Below are positions 1-5,637 of a stretch of DNA of 9,438 bases, piece after piece (positions within the stretch are counted from its first letter, which is position 1; each line of letters begins with the position of its first letter). The position numbers and the translations under genes were made by a program. The notes below the pieces were generated by a model, which saw only the letters and a list, made by a program, of their open reading frames with translations, did not search any database and was not told where the DNA came from. The stretch comes from Solirubrobacterales bacterium (GTDB lineage: Bacteria > Actinomycetota > Thermoleophilia > Solirubrobacterales > Solirubrobacteraceae), in contig JACCQW010000373.1 of NCBI GenBank assembly GCA_013813955.1, forward strand, positions 1 through 9,438, in the 5' to 3' direction.

Positions 1-1439
1 GCCTCGCCCACGTGCGCGCGCGAGACGACGCGGCGGATGAGCACCACGGCGGCGAGGATGCCGAGCACCGCCATGCCCGCGCCGGCCGTAAAGGCGTCCT
101 GGAAGCCCTCCGTGAGCGCGCCGGGAAGGGCGCGCGGATCGCCCTGCGCGCCGGCCACGATGTCGCTGGTGCGCGAGTTGGCGATCGCCGCGAGGATTGC
201 CAGCCCGAGCGCCCCGCCGACCTGCTGGGCGGTGTTGATCAGCCCCGAGGCCAGGCCCGAGTCGCGCCCGGAGACGCCGCTCATCGCGGCGATGGTGACC
301 GGGACGAACGAGAATCCCAGGCCCGCGCCGGCCACGACCGACGGGCCGAGCACGTCGGCCGCGTAGGCGCCGTCCGCGGAGATCCGCGAGAACCACAGCA
401 GGCCCACCGTGACGAGCCCGAGCCCGGCGAGGAGCACCGGCTTGAAGCCCAGCCGGGTGACCAGCTGGGAGGCGACCCCCGCCGAGATGATGATGGTCAG
501 CGCCAGCGGCAGGTAGGCCAGGCCGGCCTGCAGCGCGTCGAAGCCGAGCACCTGCTGCATGTACAGAGAGACGATGAAGAACATCGAGAACAGCGAAGCC
601 CCGACCAGCAGGCCGGTGACGTTGGCCCCGGTCAGCGTGCGCGCGCGGAAGATCCGGAAGGGCACCAGCGGGGCGGCGGAGCGCAGCTCGATGACCACGA
701 ACGTGGCGGTCAGCGCCGCCGCGGCGGCCAGCAGGACCAGCGTCTGGGTGGACTCCCAGCCCGCCGAGTTGGCGTCGACGAGCGCGAAGACCAGCAGCGA
801 GAGCCCGGCGGTGACCGTGACGGCGCCCAGCACGTCGAAGTGGCGCGTCTCTGACTCGCTGTGGCTCTCGGTCAGCAGCCGCGGCGCCAGCAGCGCGGCC
901 GCGACGCCGATCGGCACGTTGACCCACAGCACCCACTCCCACCCCAGGCTGTCGGTGAGCACACCGCCCAGCAGCACGCCGGCGGCGCCGCCGGACCCGG
1001 CGACGGCGCCCCACACGCCGAGCGCCTTGTTGCGCTCCGCGCCCTCCGCGAACGTCGTGGTGACGATCGACAGCGCGGCCGGGGCGACGAGCGCGGCGCC
1101 CAGGCCCTGCAGCGCGCGCGAAGCTATGAGCTGACCCTCGGTGTTCGACAACCCGCCCAGCAGCGACGCGAAGCTGAACAGCACGAGGCCGCCGATGAAC
1201 AGGCGCCGGCGGCCGAGCAGGTCGGCCATGCGCCCGCCGAGCAGCAGGAAGCCGCCGAACACGAGCGTGTAGGCGTTCACCACCCACGCGAGGTTGTCCT
1301 GGGAGAACGCGAGGTCGCGCCCGATGGAGGGCAGCGCGACGTTGACGATCGAGGCGTCCAGCACGACGACGAACTGGGCGCTGGCGAGCAGGACGAGGGC
1401 GAGCCACTTGCGGCGCTCGGCGATCTTGGCTTCGGTCAT
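1..1439 (-). CDS. MFS drug/multidrug efflux transporter, DHA2 (EmrB/QacA) type, 3' end outside window
   Basis: Reading the minus strand from an ATG at 1439 gives 479 uninterrupted codons to the window edge, so the C-terminus and stop are missing. The protein is a polytopic inner-membrane proton antiporter predicted to export drugs or other hydrophobic compounds. Visible family signatures are the TM1 motif LDASIVNVALPSI at about residues 28-40, motif A (GGRMADLLGRRRLF, about 68-81) in the first cytoplasmic loop, and a glycine-rich motif C-like stretch followed by GGVLTDSLGWEWVLWVNVPIG at about 144-178, typical of 14-TM DHA2 transporters. These usually run to about 480-530 residues, so only a short tail should be missing. 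A GGGAG stretch lies about 8 nt before the ATG. The gene is divergent from a TetR regulator and its promoter carries an inverted repeat, which points to TetR-controlled expression. The exported substrate cannot be read from the sequence. Confidence 0.93.
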   Translation of the reverse strand, partial: MTEAKIAERRKWLALVLLASAQFVVVLDASIVNVALPSIGRDLAFSQDNLAWVVNAYTLVFGGFLLLGGRMADLLGRRRLFIGGLVLFSFASLLGGLSNTEGQLIASRALQGLGAALVAPAALSIVTTTFAEGAERNKALGVWGAVAGSGGAAGVLLGGVLTDSLGWEWVLWVNVPIGVAAALLAPRLLTESHSESETRHFDVLGAVTVTAGLSLLVFALVDANSAGWESTQTLVLLAAAAALTATFVVIELRSAAPLVPFRIFRARTLTGANVTGLLVGASLFSMFFIVSLYMQQVLGFDALQAGLAYLPLALTIIISAGVASQLVTRLGFKPVLLAGLGLVTVGLLWFSRISADGAYAADVLGPSVVAGAGLGFSFVPVTIAAMSGVSGRDSGLASGLINTAQQVGGALGLAILAAIANSRTSDIVAGAQGDPRALPGALTEGFQDAFTAGAGMAVLGILAAVVLIRRVVSRAHVGE

Positions 1440-1498
1440 GGCTGGTGCTCCCGGGCGGTGACGGCTAACATGAGGGACGGTTCCGCTTTGTTTCTCGC

Positions 1499-1528
1499 AG
1501 CATACGGAAGGGTCATTCCGCTTGTCAA
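1499..1528 (-). promoter_or_regulatory. Near-consensus promoter of the MFS exporter
   Basis: On the minus strand TTGACA (1528-1523) is followed by an 18-bp spacer and TATGCT (1504-1499). This is a perfect -35 box and a good -10 box for a housekeeping sigma factor. Transcription would begin near 1490, leaving a 5' leader of about 50 nt before the exporter ATG at 1439. The -35 box overlaps the TTG start codon of the divergent tetR gene (1522-1524), so a regulator bound here could influence both genes. Spacing and matches are seen directly; activity is inferred. Confidence 0.7.
1505..1520. promoter_or_regulatory. Inverted repeat, probable TetR operator
   Basis: CGGAA (1505-1509) and TTCCG (1516-1520) form a perfect 5-bp inverted repeat with a 6-bp centre. 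It lies entirely within the spacer between the -35 and -10 boxes of the exporter promoter, where a bound repressor would block RNA polymerase. A third half-site copy, TTCCG, is at 1481-1485, downstream of the exporter -10 box. TetR proteins typically bind such palindromes in the divergent gap. The arms are short, so the exact operator limits are uncertain. Confidence 0.5.
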
Positions 1529-2097
1529 CCACTGTCGACCGGCCGCTCCGCGCCGACGCGCGGCGCAACCGCGAGAAGGTCCTCGACGCCGCGCGCGGCG
1601 CCTTCGCCGAGACCGGCCTACACGCGCAGATCGAGGACATCGCGCGCCGCGCGGGCGTGGGGGTCGGAACCGTCTACCGCCACTTTCCCACGAAGGACGC
1701 GCTCGTCGCAGCGCTCGCGGAGGCGCACTTCGCCCACCTCGCCGACATCGTGGAGGCCGGTGCGCGCCGGGAGGGCGATGCGTGGGAGGTCTTCGCCGCC
1801 ACGATCCTGGACTCGGCGGCCCCGACGGCCGGGGACGCGGCGCTGTGCGAGATCATCGCCGGCCATCCGCAGGCGATCGAGGCGGCCGCGCTCGGCCAGG
1901 AACGCCTGAAGGCGGCGACCGGCGCCCTGATGGGCGCGGCACAGCGGGCCGGTCAGATGCGCGACGATGCGACCGTCCAGGACGTCCAGGCGATCATGTG
2001 CGGCTTCGGCCAGGTCGCCGCCGCCCAGCGCGCGGGCGCCCAGATGGACTGGCAGCGCTACCTGACGATCGCCCTCGACGGGCTTCGCGCCAGGTGA
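1522..2097 (+). CDS. TetR/AcrR-family transcriptional regulator
   Basis: A 191-residue protein of typical TetR length. The N-terminal helix-turn-helix is clear: REKVLDAARGAFAETGL (about 17-33), then IEDIARRAGVGVGTVYRHFPTKDALVAAL (about 37-65), matching the conserved TetR_N pattern with the GTVYRHF recognition-helix end. The remainder is a helical ligand-binding and dimerisation domain that is poorly conserved in this family, so the inducer cannot be predicted. The start is TTG at 1522; no other in-frame start gives a complete HTH, and a purine-rich GGAAGGG lies 9-16 nt upstream. The gene is divergent from the MFS exporter and overlaps the following DoxX-like gene by 4 nt. Its likely job is local repression of the exporter and probably of its own operon, relieved when an exporter substrate binds. 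Confidence 0.92.
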   Translation: MSTTVDRPLRADARRNREKVLDAARGAFAETGLHAQIEDIARRAGVGVGTVYRHFPTKDALVAALAEAHFAHLADIVEAGARREGDAWEVFAATILDSAAPTAGDAALCEIIAGHPQAIEAAALGQERLKAATGALMGAAQRAGQMRDDATVQDVQAIMCGFGQVAAAQRAGAQMDWQRYLTIALDGLRAR

Positions 2098-2453
2098 CGT
2101 TCTCCCAGCGGATGCTCTGCGGGGTCTTCGTCCTCGCCGGCACGCTGCACTTCGTGCGCCCGCAGATGTACGAGGAGATCATGCCCGGCTACCTGCCCGC
2201 CCATCGCGAGCTCGTGCTGATCAGCGGCGCGGCGGAGATCGCGGGCGGCGTGGGCGTGGCGGCGCGCCGGACCCGGCGGGCGGCGGGCTGGGGCCTGATC
2301 GCGGTGCTGATCGCCGTCTTCCCCGCGAACCTCAACATGGCGCTCAACCCCGAGCGCTACAGGCAGATCCCCGAGCTGCTGCTCTGGGCGCGCCTGCCGC
2401 TGCAGGCCGCCGCGATCTGGTGGGCATACCGCGCCACCCACCCGCGCGACTGA
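2094..2453 (+). CDS. DoxX-like small integral membrane protein
   Basis: A 119-residue protein with four hydrophobic segments at about 5-20, 40-58, 63-82 and 97-113. The pattern GTLHFVRPQMYEEIMPGYLP, then LISGAAEIAGGVGV, RRAAGWGLIAVLIAVFPANLNMAL and a late hydrophobic segment matches small DoxX-like proteins. These are membrane proteins of uncertain biochemistry, some linked to redox or thiol stress. The start is GTG at 2094, overlapping the tetR stop in GTGA, with no clear Shine-Dalgarno sequence. Translation is therefore probably coupled to tetR, and the two genes likely share one transcript. The stop codon (2451-2453) directly abuts the stop of the convergent binding-protein gene. The same frame is open far upstream, but that part is Arg/Gly/Gln-rich and antisense to the exporter, so it is not coding. 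Confidence 0.85.
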   Translation: MTFSQRMLCGVFVLAGTLHFVRPQMYEEIMPGYLPAHRELVLISGAAEIAGGVGVAARRTRRAAGWGLIAVLIAVFPANLNMALNPERYRQIPELLLWARLPLQAAAIWWAYRATHPRD

Positions 2454-3383
2454 TCACTCCTTCAGCCCCTGGGAGCGCAGAAAGCGGTCCGCCACGGCCG
2501 CCGGCGTCTCGCCGTCCTGGGCCACGGCCGAGTTCATCGCCCGCATGGCCCGCGTCGTCAGCCGGCGGCTGACCGCGTCCACCGTCACGGCCAGCCGGGG
2601 CCCGTGGGCGCGCAGGGTCCTGCGGCTGATGATCGGCGCGACGTGGCCGTCGGCGAACACGCCACGCGGGTCGGCGAGCACCGCGTAGCGCCCGTCGGCA
2701 AGCTGGCCGTCGGTGGTGAACACGGCGGCGGCGTCGACCTCGCCCTCGTCCAGCGCCTCGTACTGGTCGCCGATCCGCAGCGGGACCGCCCGCACCCTGT
2801 CCAGCCCGTAGAGCTCCTTCAGGCCGACGAGGCCCTCGAAGCGCGTCTTGAACTCCGGCGGCGCTCCGATCTCCGGACGGCCGGGCAGCCGCTCGAGGTC
2901 GGCGATCGAGCGGACATCATGGCGGCGGGCGGTAGCGGGCGTGACGGCCAGCGCGTTGGCGTCGGTGAACGGCGTGGGGCGCAGCAGGGTGAAGCCGTTG
3001 CGCTCCTCGAACGCCTTGGCCAAGCGGTAGGCCGCTGTCGGGCTGCGCGGGCGCTGCGGCTGGTCGGCGATCTCCGAGAGCAGCACGCCGATGTACTCCG
3101 GGTACATGTCCAGCCCGCCGCCGGCGAGCGCCTGGTGTGTGATCTCCGAGTTGCCGATGTCGAGCTTGAGGCGCACGGGGAAGCCCTCGGCCTGCAGCGC
3201 CTGCCTGTAGAGCTCGCCCAGGATGAACTGCTCGGTGAAGTTCTTGGTCCCGATGCGGATCGGGGACGCGTCGGAGGTCGTGCGCGCACCCGAGGACCGC
3301 TCGTCGCCCTCGCCGCAGGCGGCGAGCAGCAGCGCGGCGAGCGCCGCGGCGAGCAGGGCGGCGAGCCCGCTAGACCGCCGCAT
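2454..3383 (-). CDS. Glycine betaine/choline-type ABC substrate-binding lipoprotein (OpuAC domain, OsmF/OpuCC-like)
   Basis: A 309-residue exported lipoprotein. The signal peptide has MRR, a hydrophobic Ala/Leu core, and a lipobox LAAC with the lipidated Cys at residue 23. The mature part begins with a Ser/Thr-rich linker and then IGTKNFTEQFILGELY (44-59), NSEITHQALAGG, DMYPEYIG (92-99) and VFTTDGQLAD (221-230). These are hallmarks of the quaternary-ammonium-compound binding proteins of the OsmF/OpuCC/ProX group, which are usually about 300 residues. It should bind betaine, choline, carnitine or a similar osmolyte outside the membrane. The ATG at 3383 is supported by GAGGAGG 9 nt upstream. 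The start lies inside the end of the kinase gene (14-nt overlap), so the two are co-transcribed and probably co-translated. No ABC permease or ATPase gene is nearby in the window. The frame remains open upstream to 3896, but that part is antisense-like shadow within the kinase. Confidence 0.9.
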   Translation of the reverse strand: MRRSSGLAALLAAALAALLLAACGEGDERSSGARTTSDASPIRIGTKNFTEQFILGELYRQALQAEGFPVRLKLDIGNSEITHQALAGGGLDMYPEYIGVLLSEIADQPQRPRSPTAAYRLAKAFEERNGFTLLRPTPFTDANALAVTPATARRHDVRSIADLERLPGRPEIGAPPEFKTRFEGLVGLKELYGLDRVRAVPLRIGDQYEALDEGEVDAAAVFTTDGQLADGRYAVLADPRGVFADGHVAPIISRRTLRAHGPRLAVTVDAVSRRLTTRAMRAMNSAVAQDGETPAAVADRFLRSQGLKE

Positions 3384-4935
3384 GAGCCCTCGCCTCCTCG
3401 ACCGCGGCTTCGTCCTGCGCCGTCTCGCGCGCGGGCAGCGTGAAGGAGAAGATGCTGCCCTCGCCCGGGACGCTCTGCGCCCAGATGCGCCCGCCCTGCT
3501 GGTCGACGATCCGCTCGCAGACCGCCAGGCCGATCCCGGTTCCCTCGTAGGCCTCGTCGCCGTGCAGTCGCTGGAAGGGCTCGAAGATGCGCTCTGCGTG
3601 CTGGGGCTCCATCCCGATGCCGTTGTCGCGCACCCAGAAGCGCCACCGCGCGCCGTCGCGCTCCACGCCGATCCGGACCTCCGGCGCGCGGTCTGACGTG
3701 AACTTGATCGCGTTGCCGATGAGGTTCTGAAAGACGCGAGCGAGATTGCCGCGGTCGGCTGACACCACGGGCAGCTCGCTCGCGACGACCACCTGCGCGC
3801 CCGCCTCGTCGATCGGTCCGGCGAGGCTCTCGAGCACCTGCCCGACGACCGCCCCGACCGCCACCTCCTCGACGTGCAGCGGGCCGCGACCGGCACGCGA
3901 GTACTCGAGCAGGTCGCGGATCAGCTCGCGCGCCTGGCCCGTGGCCCCGCGGATGCCGTCGAGCAGCTCGGCCACCCCGTTCAGCTCGCCGGCATGCCGG
4001 CGCTCGAGCAGCTCGGCGTACATGGAGATCGTCGTCAGCGGGGCCTGCAGGTCGTGGGAGGTCACCGAGGCGAACTGCTCGAGCTCGCGGTTGGAGCGCT
4101 GCAGCTCACCATTGGAGTGCTCGAGCTCCTCGGTGCGCGACGCGAGCTCCGACCGGCTGCTCTGCAGCGAGTCGGCCATGGCGTTGAACGAGCGCGCGAG
4201 GTCGCCGATCTCGTCGGGGCGCTCGGCGGGCACCCGGGTGCCCAGATCCCCCGCAGCCAGGCGGCCGGTCGCCTCGGAGACCATGAGCACGGGCTGCACG
4301 ATCGCGCGCCGCAGGTACAACGCGACGCCCGCCGTGAGCGCCAGCACCAGCGCCAGCCCGCCGAACCCGAACCCGACCGCCAGCGAGGAGCGCTGCTCCG
4401 CGCGCAGCTCGCGCTCGCGGCTGACCACCCGCTCACGCGCGACCAGGCGGTCGAAGCCCTCGCTGATCGCGTCCAGCCGCGCCCGGCCCCCGTTGGTGAC
4501 CACGACGCTCTGCGCCGCGGGCAGGCGATCGCGCGCCAGGGCGATCAGCGGGCGCGCCCACAGCGTCACGTAGTCCTCGATGGCGACGCCGACGCGCTCC
4601 ACGCGCTCCTGCTGATCGGGCTCGCCCGAGACGAGCCGGTCCAGCCTGCGCAGTTCGCCCGGGTAGTCGCGCAGCGCCTCCTCGGTGGGCTGCAGGAACC
4701 GTTCCCGGCCGCTGGCGACGAAGCCGCGCAGCCCGTTCTCGATGCTGATCAGCGATCCCTCCAGCTCGCTGCCCGCGGTCAGGGCCTCCTGGGAGCGGAA
4801 CGCCGCCTGGCCGGCATCGCGCAGCCCGCCGACGGCCACGATCAACAGCACGAGGGCAAGGCCCAGCAACGCCGCGACGACGGCGCCGAGCGCGACGACG
4901 CGCGCTGTGATGCGTGTCCTGAGGATCCTTCTCAC
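3370..4935 (-). CDS. Membrane sensor histidine kinase, CHASE3-HAMP-HisKA-HATPase
   Basis: A 521-residue membrane kinase. TM1 is at about 13-37. An extracytoplasmic helical domain of about 150 residues resembles CHASE3 (ENGLRGFVASGRERFLQP at about 66-83 is typical). TM2 is at about 187-207, HAMP at about 208-262 (PDEIGDLARSFNAMADSL), then a Glu/Ser/Arg-rich coiled coil at about 262-288. The HisKA motif FASVTSHDLQAPL puts the phosphorylated His at 294. The ATPase domain shows the N box (NLIGNAIKF, Asn404 and Asn408), G1 DNGIGM (437-442), the F box FEPFQRLH and G2 GTGIGLA (465-471). The arrangement resembles bacteriophytochrome-type kinase cores. The start is GTG at 4935 with only a weak TAGG upstream. 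The gene is divergent from two response regulators and overlaps the binding-lipoprotein gene. Cognate regulators are presumably those at 5253-6282. The signal is unknown; the neighbouring lipoprotein is a candidate sensory partner. Confidence 0.95.
   Translation of the reverse strand: MRRILRTRITARVVALGAVVAALLGLALVLLIVAVGGLRDAGQAAFRSQEALTAGSELEGSLISIENGLRGFVASGRERFLQPTEEALRDYPGELRRLDRLVSGEPDQQERVERVGVAIEDYVTLWARPLIALARDRLPAAQSVVVTNGGRARLDAISEGFDRLVARERVVSRERELRAEQRSSLAVGFGFGGLALVLALTAGVALYLRRAIVQPVLMVSEATGRLAAGDLGTRVPAERPDEIGDLARSFNAMADSLQSSRSELASRTEELEHSNGELQRSNRELEQFASVTSHDLQAPLTTISMYAELLERRHAGELNGVAELLDGIRGATGQARELIRDLLEYSRAGRGPLHVEEVAVGAVVGQVLESLAGPIDEAGAQVVVASELPVVSADRGNLARVFQNLIGNAIKFTSDRAPEVRIGVERDGARWRFWVRDNGIGMEPQHAERIFEPFQRLHGDEAYEGTGIGLAVCERIVDQQGGRIWAQSVPGEGSIFSFTLPARETAQDEAAVEEARAHAAV
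3393..3399 (-). promoter_or_regulatory. Strong ribosome binding site deciding the lipoprotein start
   Basis: GAGGAGG on the minus strand (3399-3393) lies 9 nt before ATG 3383. It sits inside the last codons of the kinase gene. It supports the short 309-residue lipoprotein reading with a proper signal peptide over any longer N-terminal extension. Confidence 0.75.
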
Positions 4936-4944
4936 AGTCGCCTA

Positions 4945-4976
4945 CCGGGGCGCGCAGAGTCTACTCCGCGCCCCGG
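4945..4976. repeat. Perfect 10-bp inverted repeat around a -10-like box upstream of the kinase
   Basis: CCGGGGCGCG (4945-4954) and CGCGCCCCGG (4967-4976) are exact reverse complements separated by 12 nt. On the minus strand the central segment contains TAGACT (4963-4958), which fits a TAnnnT -10 hexamer placed about 22 nt before the GTG start at 4935. A dimeric regulator bound to the arms would sit over the kinase promoter. In RNA, if transcription started further upstream, the same sequence would fold into a stable hairpin just before the start codon. Confidence 0.55.
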
Positions 4977-4989
4977 GGCGGACGGGGGA

Positions 4990-5145
4990 TCAGGTGCTCA
5001 GCGACGGCGCGAGGACGATCCGCAGCGCATGCCGGCTCCAATCGTCCTGGTGCCTCGTCGTCGCGGGCGGGTGGGCCGTCCGCACGAGAGTCGCGTCTTC
5101 GATCAGGGTCCGGTGCTCCATGAACGGCAGATTCGCATCGCGCAC
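4990..5145 (-). CDS. Possible small protein of unknown function (51 codons)
   Basis: An open frame runs on the minus strand from GTG 5145 to TGA 4990. An ATG-initiated 43-residue form begins at 5121, and the frame extends upstream to a TTG at 5211 (73 residues). From 5145 onward, nearly nine in ten codons end in G or C, as in the confirmed genes here, and the amino-acid mix is ordinary (for example MEHRTLIEDATLVRT and HQDDWSRHALRIVLAP), unlike the Arg/Pro-rich shadows elsewhere. Against it, no candidate start has a clear ribosome binding site and I recognise no family. If real, it would lie upstream of and co-directional with the kinase, which starts 54 nt after its stop. Confidence 0.25.
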   Translation of the reverse strand: MRDANLPFMEHRTLIEDATLVRTAHPPATTRHQDDWSRHALRIVLAPSLST

Positions 5146-5176
5146 GGGCCGTGACGAGGGGGCCAGCAGGCGTCCG

Positions 5177-5209
5177 GGGGGTGTGGCTCGGAGCCCGCGG
5201 GGGTGTGGC
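5177..5209. repeat. Tandem 11-bp direct repeats, two helical turns apart
   Basis: GGGGGTGTGGC occurs at 5177-5187 and again at 5199-5209, start to start 22 bp. This spacing places both copies on the same DNA face. The second copy ends 43 bp before the GTG start of the receiver gene, a suitable position for an activator bound next to RNA polymerase. The binding protein is unknown; the nearby NarL-type regulator is an obvious candidate. Confidence 0.5.
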
Positions 5210-5252
5210 AACCCGTATTGAGAGAGCGCCGTCCGAGGCCGAGAATCCTCCT

Positions 5253-5612
5253 GTGCCCAAGACCCTCCTCCTCATCGACGACCACCGCACGTTTCGCACC
5301 ACCGCGCGGGCGCTGCTGGAGGCCGACGGCTTCCACGTCGTCGGCGAGGCCGCCGACGGGGGCACGGGGATCTCCGCCGAGCTCGCGCTGCATCCCGACG
5401 TGGTGCTCGTCGACGTGCAGCTGCCCGACATCGACGGCTTCGCGGTCGCCCGGGCCATGACCGCGGGGCGCAACGGAGGCGCCCCCGTGGTGATCGTCTG
5501 CTCGAGCTCCGACGACCCCCTGTACCCCGAGCGGGCCCTGCGCAGCGGGGCCAGCGGCTTCGTCGCCAAGCACGACCTCTGCGGCACCTCGCTCGAGCCA
5601 CTGCTCGGCTGA
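5253..5612 (+). CDS. Stand-alone receiver (REC) response regulator, no output domain
   Basis: A 119-residue protein consisting only of a CheY-like receiver domain. The acidic pair is Asp9-Asp10 (LLLIDDHR), the phosphoacceptor is Asp54 (VLVDVQLPDIDG), a Ser is at the Ser/Thr switch position (84, in IVCSSSDD), and the conserved Lys is 106 (FVAKHD). All catalytic positions are therefore present. The protein stops right after the last receiver helix, so it has no DNA-binding domain and must act by protein contact or as a phosphate shuttle or sink. The chosen start is GTG 5253, giving the canonical MPKTLLLIDD beginning; the frame is open upstream to 5151, but that extension is not receiver-like and overlaps the direct repeats. 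No good ribosome binding site precedes it. It lies 25 nt before a second regulator and is divergent from the kinase. Confidence 0.88.
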   Translation: MPKTLLLIDDHRTFRTTARALLEADGFHVVGEAADGGTGISAELALHPDVVLVDVQLPDIDGFAVARAMTAGRNGGAPVVIVCSSSDDPLYPERALRSGASGFVAKHDLCGTSLEPLLG

Positions 5613-5637
5613 CCGCTCCAGATGCGAGGCTACGCGC

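Larger units (their letters stand above)
4936..5252. promoter_or_regulatory. Divergent control region between kinase and response regulators
   Basis: This 317-bp gap separates the histidine kinase (minus) from the receiver protein (plus). It holds, from left to right, a perfect 10-bp inverted repeat flanking a TAGACT hexamer (4945-4976), a possible short minus-strand ORF (4990-5145), and two identical 11-bp direct repeats (5177-5187 and 5199-5209) just upstream of the receiver gene. No family-recognisable gene was found. Both transcription units must start here, so shared or autoregulatory control is likely. No convincing -35 box was found for either direction. Confidence 0.55.

Noticed and set aside
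12..854. A 280-codon plus-strand open frame over the MFS exporter
   Set aside because: It is low-complexity Arg/Asp/Gln/Gly sequence antisense to an unambiguous transporter.
861..2093. N-terminal extension of the DoxX-like frame
   Set aside because: The extension runs antisense through the exporter and out of frame through tetR, and has no plausible protein character. Homology begins at GTG 2094.
3384..3896. N-terminal extension of the binding-protein frame
   Set aside because: It would hide a perfect signal peptide and lipobox, and is an out-of-frame reading of the kinase gene. GAGGAGG supports ATG 3383.
4969..4980. A 12-bp perfect palindrome, CGCCCCGGGGCG
   Set aside because: It has no loop, so it cannot be a normal hairpin, and it partly overlaps the better 10+10-bp inverted repeat at 4945-4976. 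Palindromes of this kind are frequent in such GC-rich DNA.
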